This document shows, piece by piece, positions 62,584 through 64,000 of a stretch of 64,000 nucleotides of DNA. Source of the stretch: Variovorax sp. (GTDB lineage Bacteria; Pseudomonadota; Gammaproteobacteria; Burkholderiales; Burkholderiaceae_C); contig JANXTS010000041.1 of assembly GCA_025352265.1 (NCBI GenBank), positions 22,821 through 86,820 of the forward strand, in the 5' to 3' direction. How positions within the stretch are numbered: the stretch's first letter is position 1; each line of letters starts with the position of its first letter. A program made the translations under genes and the position numbers. Below the pieces are notes generated by a model. The model saw only the letters and a program-made list of their open reading frames with translations. It ran no database searches and was not told the DNA's origin.

Positions 62584-62895
62584 TTGAATGCCGTTGCGGG
62601 CCATCAAGGCTTGTCGCTCTACGACGTTGCGAAGCTCGCGAATGTGCCGTGCCGGCGGGCCCATGCCCACGTCGGCAGGTTAGTGGAACCGGGTTTGATG
62701 CAAAAGCGCATGGACGACAACGGCCCTCGCAAGATCGCGCTCCACTACGGGATGCGTCGAAAGACAACTACCGGGCCAGAACCGGTCATTCATCACAGTC
62801 GCGCATCTTCGATAAAACGAAGGCGTCGAACTGGTCAAGCACCGGCTAAGGTCGGTTACGTTGGGCATCCAGCTCAGACCACGATCGCGATGTGA
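62584..62895 (+). CDS. Winged-helix regulator fragment or small unknown protein
   Basis: 103 codons opening with TTG and no ribosome site. The first half (HQGLSLYDVAKLANVPCRRA, HAHVGRLVEPGLMQKRM) looks like a winged helix-turn-helix, the second half (RKTTTGPEPVIHHSRASSIK) is uninterpretable and includes a dispersed repeat copy at 62773. Probably a truncated regulator rather than a functional gene. Confidence 0.35.
   Translation: MNAVAGHQGLSLYDVAKLANVPCRRAHAHVGRLVEPGLMQKRMDDNGPRKIALHYGMRRKTTTGPEPVIHHSRASSIKRRRRTGQAPAKVGYVGHPAQTTIAM
62773..62796 (+). repeat. GGGCC-nGAA repeat, copy A
   Basis: GGGCCAGAACCGG then TCATTCATCAC. It matches the first 24 bases of 63521-63544 at 21 positions and has the same orientation. 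Confidence 0.6.
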
Positions 62896-62905
62896 AACGA
62901 CAACT

Positions 62906-63136
62906 ATGTACTGCCCACTTTGCAGCTGCGACAACCTGCCATCTGACCTTCGGTGCGCTCGATGTGGAAAGAGTTTGGTAGAGGCTTATCAAGTGGCGGT
63001 TCCTGACGCGATGCGAGTACCTCCGGCGAAACGAACATGGTGGACGAGCCTTGTGAGCGAGGCGATTGGCGCGTCCTTTGCCATTGGTTTTTCACTGGCT
63101 GTGTCGTGGTTGATCAAAAACTTCTTGGGCGTTTAG
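62906..63136 (+). CDS. Small zinc-ribbon membrane protein
   Basis: 76 residues. MYCPLCSCDNLPSDLRCARC is a two-CxxC zinc ribbon; the C-terminal half has one hydrophobic helix (AIGASFAIGFSLAVSWLIKN). The function is unknown. It lies between two copies of the GGGCC-nGAA repeat. Start 62906 is where the ribbon begins; a weak purine run precedes it. Confidence 0.6.
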   Translation: MYCPLCSCDNLPSDLRCARCGKSLVEAYQVAVPDAMRVPPAKRTWWTSLVSEAIGASFAIGFSLAVSWLIKNFLGV

Positions 63137-63144
63137 GCCGCCAT

Positions 63145-63164
63145 CGGCCGGAACCGGCCACTCA
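63145..63164 (+). repeat. GGGCC-nGAA repeat, divergent copy B
   Basis: CGGCCGGAACCGGCCACTCA. It shares the GGCC-n-GAA-CCGG core with the other copies but not the CATCAC end. It follows the stop codon of the zinc-ribbon gene by nine bases. Confidence 0.4.
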
Positions 63165-63196
63165 AGCGGACCACAGAACTCTATAAGGCGCAGACG

Positions 63197-63508
63197 GTGA
63201 GCCAGTCGAAGAATATTGTTGGCGCGGTCATCACTTACCTTGTTCTCAGCGCCGGCTTCGCTGTCGCTTGGCTTGCGGGACTGCCGCGCTTTCCGGTGAC
63301 GTTTGTCGAATGGGCTTTGTTGCTTGCTGGCGCCTTGCCGGCGAGCTTCGCCATCGAATTTGCCGGGCGCCGATTGCTCAGAACCGTTGACTACGCGCCC
63401 GGCGCCCAACGCGGGAAAGTTTGGATCAGCTGGACCTTGCTGGCCGTGTCGTTTGTTGCAATTACAGTGCTTGGCCTGTCGGTTGCGAGAATCGTGCAAT
63501 CGACCTGA
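63197..63508 (+). CDS. Small membrane protein of unknown function, GTG start
   Basis: 103 residues. Three hydrophobic segments: NIVGAVITYLVLSAGFAVAW, FVEWALLLAGALPASFAIEF and WISWTLLAVSFVAITVLGLS. No family recognised. It starts with GTG and has only a weak upstream purine run. Copy C of the repeat begins 10 bases after its stop. Confidence 0.6.
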   Translation: MSQSKNIVGAVITYLVLSAGFAVAWLAGLPRFPVTFVEWALLLAGALPASFAIEFAGRRLLRTVDYAPGAQRGKVWISWTLLAVSFVAITVLGLSVARIVQST

Positions 63509-63517
63509 AAGGCTGAA

Positions 63518-63544
63518 ATCGGGCCAGAAGCGGACCTTCATCAC
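63518..63544 (+). repeat. GGGCC-nGAA repeat, right copy at the haemagglutinin junction
   Basis: Core GGGCCAGAAGCGGACC, ending CATCAC. In inverted orientation to 59198-59224 (21 of 27 matches). Haemagglutinin-type coding sequence begins directly beyond it. Confidence 0.6.
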
Positions 63545-63789
63545 GCCGCCCGCCTTGAGGGTCATCGCATCGCGCGCATCCACCATGCCGCCGATGATGT
63601 TCAGGTTGCCCGTGCTGCCCAGCGCCACGTTGCCGCCCGAGATGCGTCCCCCAATCACGTCGATGCTGCCAGCGTCGATCTTCACCGCCGTACGCCCCGC
63701 GATAGTGCCGGTGTTGACCACTCCGCCCTTGGTCTGGAGGTTCACCGAATCGCCTGCGAGAAGGGCGCCGCTGCCGTCGATGTCCCCCG
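63545..63789 (-). pseudogene. Filamentous haemagglutinin/CdiA-type gene, 5' side fragment
   Basis: Reverse strand: GDIDGSGALLAGDSVNLQTK, GGVVNTGTIAGRTAVKIDAG, SIDVIGGRISGGNVALGSTG and NLNIIGGMVDARDAMTLKAG. The N-T-G-T-I-A-G-R-T and GNLNxxGGxxDA patterns are characteristic of the haemagglutinin repeat region that lies upstream of the repeats in the 58850-59197 piece. Cut on the left by repeat copy C and on the right by an insertion-sequence end. Confidence 0.8.
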
Positions 63790-63790
63790 G

Positions 63791-63820
63791 GTGTTGGCGC
63801 CGGCCGAAAATTGACCCAGC
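63791..63820. mobile_element. Insertion-sequence end-like remnant
   Basis: The stretch contains TTGGCGCC and GGCCGAAAATTGACCC, which resemble the ends of IS21-family elements as I remember them. It separates the haemagglutinin fragment from the IS3-type element. Needs an ISfinder comparison. Confidence 0.4.
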
Positions 63821-63898
63821 GGGGGTGCGGCGGAATTCTTGGACTGGTTATGCCAAGAGGGGGGTGCGGCGGAATTCTTGGACTGGTTATGCCAAGAG
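63821..63898. repeat. Exact 39-base tandem duplication at the IS3 element end
   Basis: Positions 63821-63859 and 63860-63898 are identical. Each unit contains GGGGGTGCGGCGGAATTC and the end of the transposase gene including its stop, so the outermost end of the element appears twice. Confidence 0.9.
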
Positions 63899-64000
63899 TC
63901 CCAGGCTTTTGCGGTACTCGTTCGGGCTGAGTGCGCCGAGCGAGATCTTGATGCGTTCGGTGTTGTACCAGCGGATGTAGGTGTCCAGGGCCTGGATGAA
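63887..64000 (-). CDS. IS3-family transposase (orfB), C-terminal part, cut by window edge
   Basis: The reverse strand reads FIQALDTYIRWYNTERIKIS, LGALSPNEYRKSLGLLA and a TAA stop at 63887. The Y-I-x-W-Y-N-x-x-R motif and the L-S-P-x-E-Y/F end are characteristic of IS3-family integrase-core transposases (IS150/IS3 type). The rest of the gene lies beyond the window. Confidence 0.9.
   Translation of the reverse strand, partial: FIQALDTYIRWYNTERIKISLGALSPNEYRKSLGLLA

Overview
The window looks like chromosomal DNA from a GC-rich betaproteobacterium of the order Burkholderiales, most likely family Comamonadaceae (Variovorax or a close relative). This is inference from gene content and protein style: an in-line fba / esterase / pyk / pgk block, the DUF1501-DUF1800 pair, the large fused indolepyruvate ferredoxin oxidoreductase, PaaY next to a TetR-type PaaR, and an MdeB-type homodimeric dehydrogenase beside an Lrp regulator. 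No rRNA, tRNA or CRISPR array was seen.

Layout. 0-1.5 kb: the edge of a phenylacetate (paa) region. 1.4-4.8 kb: a DUF1501/DUF1800 secreted-protein pair. 5-9.3 kb: pyrF, a uracil-DNA-glycosylase-like gene, rimI and tsaB, divergent from dacB. 9.3-16.5 kb: tsaC/sua5, purK-purE, cnoX, a META lipoprotein, purC, class I fba and an esterase lipoprotein. 16.7-19.4 kb: pyk and pgk. 19.4-22.6 kb: a tightly overlapping azlC/azlD, fmt, lipoprotein and def block. 22.7-25.7 kb: a LysM protein, dprA and smg on the other strand. 25.8-31.6 kb: a DUF1631 gene and yajC-secD-secF. 31.8-38.7 kb: the fused indolepyruvate oxidoreductase with a divergent Lrp regulator, an MFS exporter with an extra soluble domain, and an LtnD-type dehydrogenase.

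38.8-53 kb is the functional centrepiece. A bacterial cellulose operon (BcsP/R-like small gene, bcsA, bcsB, bcsZ, bcsC, mostly joined by 1-4 base overlaps) is bracketed by c-di-GMP and phosphorelay genes: a soluble hybrid kinase divergent from a REC-GGDEF diguanylate cyclase upstream, and a convergent PAS-GGDEF-EAL protein downstream. BcsA carries a PilZ domain, so local synthesis and breakdown of c-di-GMP could set cellulose output. bcsQ, bcsD, bcsE, bcsF and bcsG are not in the window.

53-58.8 kb holds an MdeB-like 2-oxoacid dehydrogenase E1 with a divergent Lrp regulator, then a PhoX phosphatase. From 58.85 kb to the right edge the DNA is an accessory graveyard: two pieces of one filamentous-haemagglutinin-type gene about 4.3 kb apart, a frameshifted tyrosine recombinase, a decayed eutC, an intact LysR/NAD-binding-protein pair, two small membrane-protein genes, several copies of a short GGGCC-nGAA repeat, and insertion-sequence ends. 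The inner edges of the two haemagglutinin pieces each carry an inverted copy of that repeat.

A second cross-window signal is a set of six starts where a sigma70-like -10 hexamer lies exactly 6 bases before the ATG, which predicts leaderless mRNAs. Nothing here is clearly a wholly new defence or metabolic system. The items most worth testing are the flanked haemagglutinin break, the leaderless-start pattern and the self-contained cellulose/c-di-GMP module.
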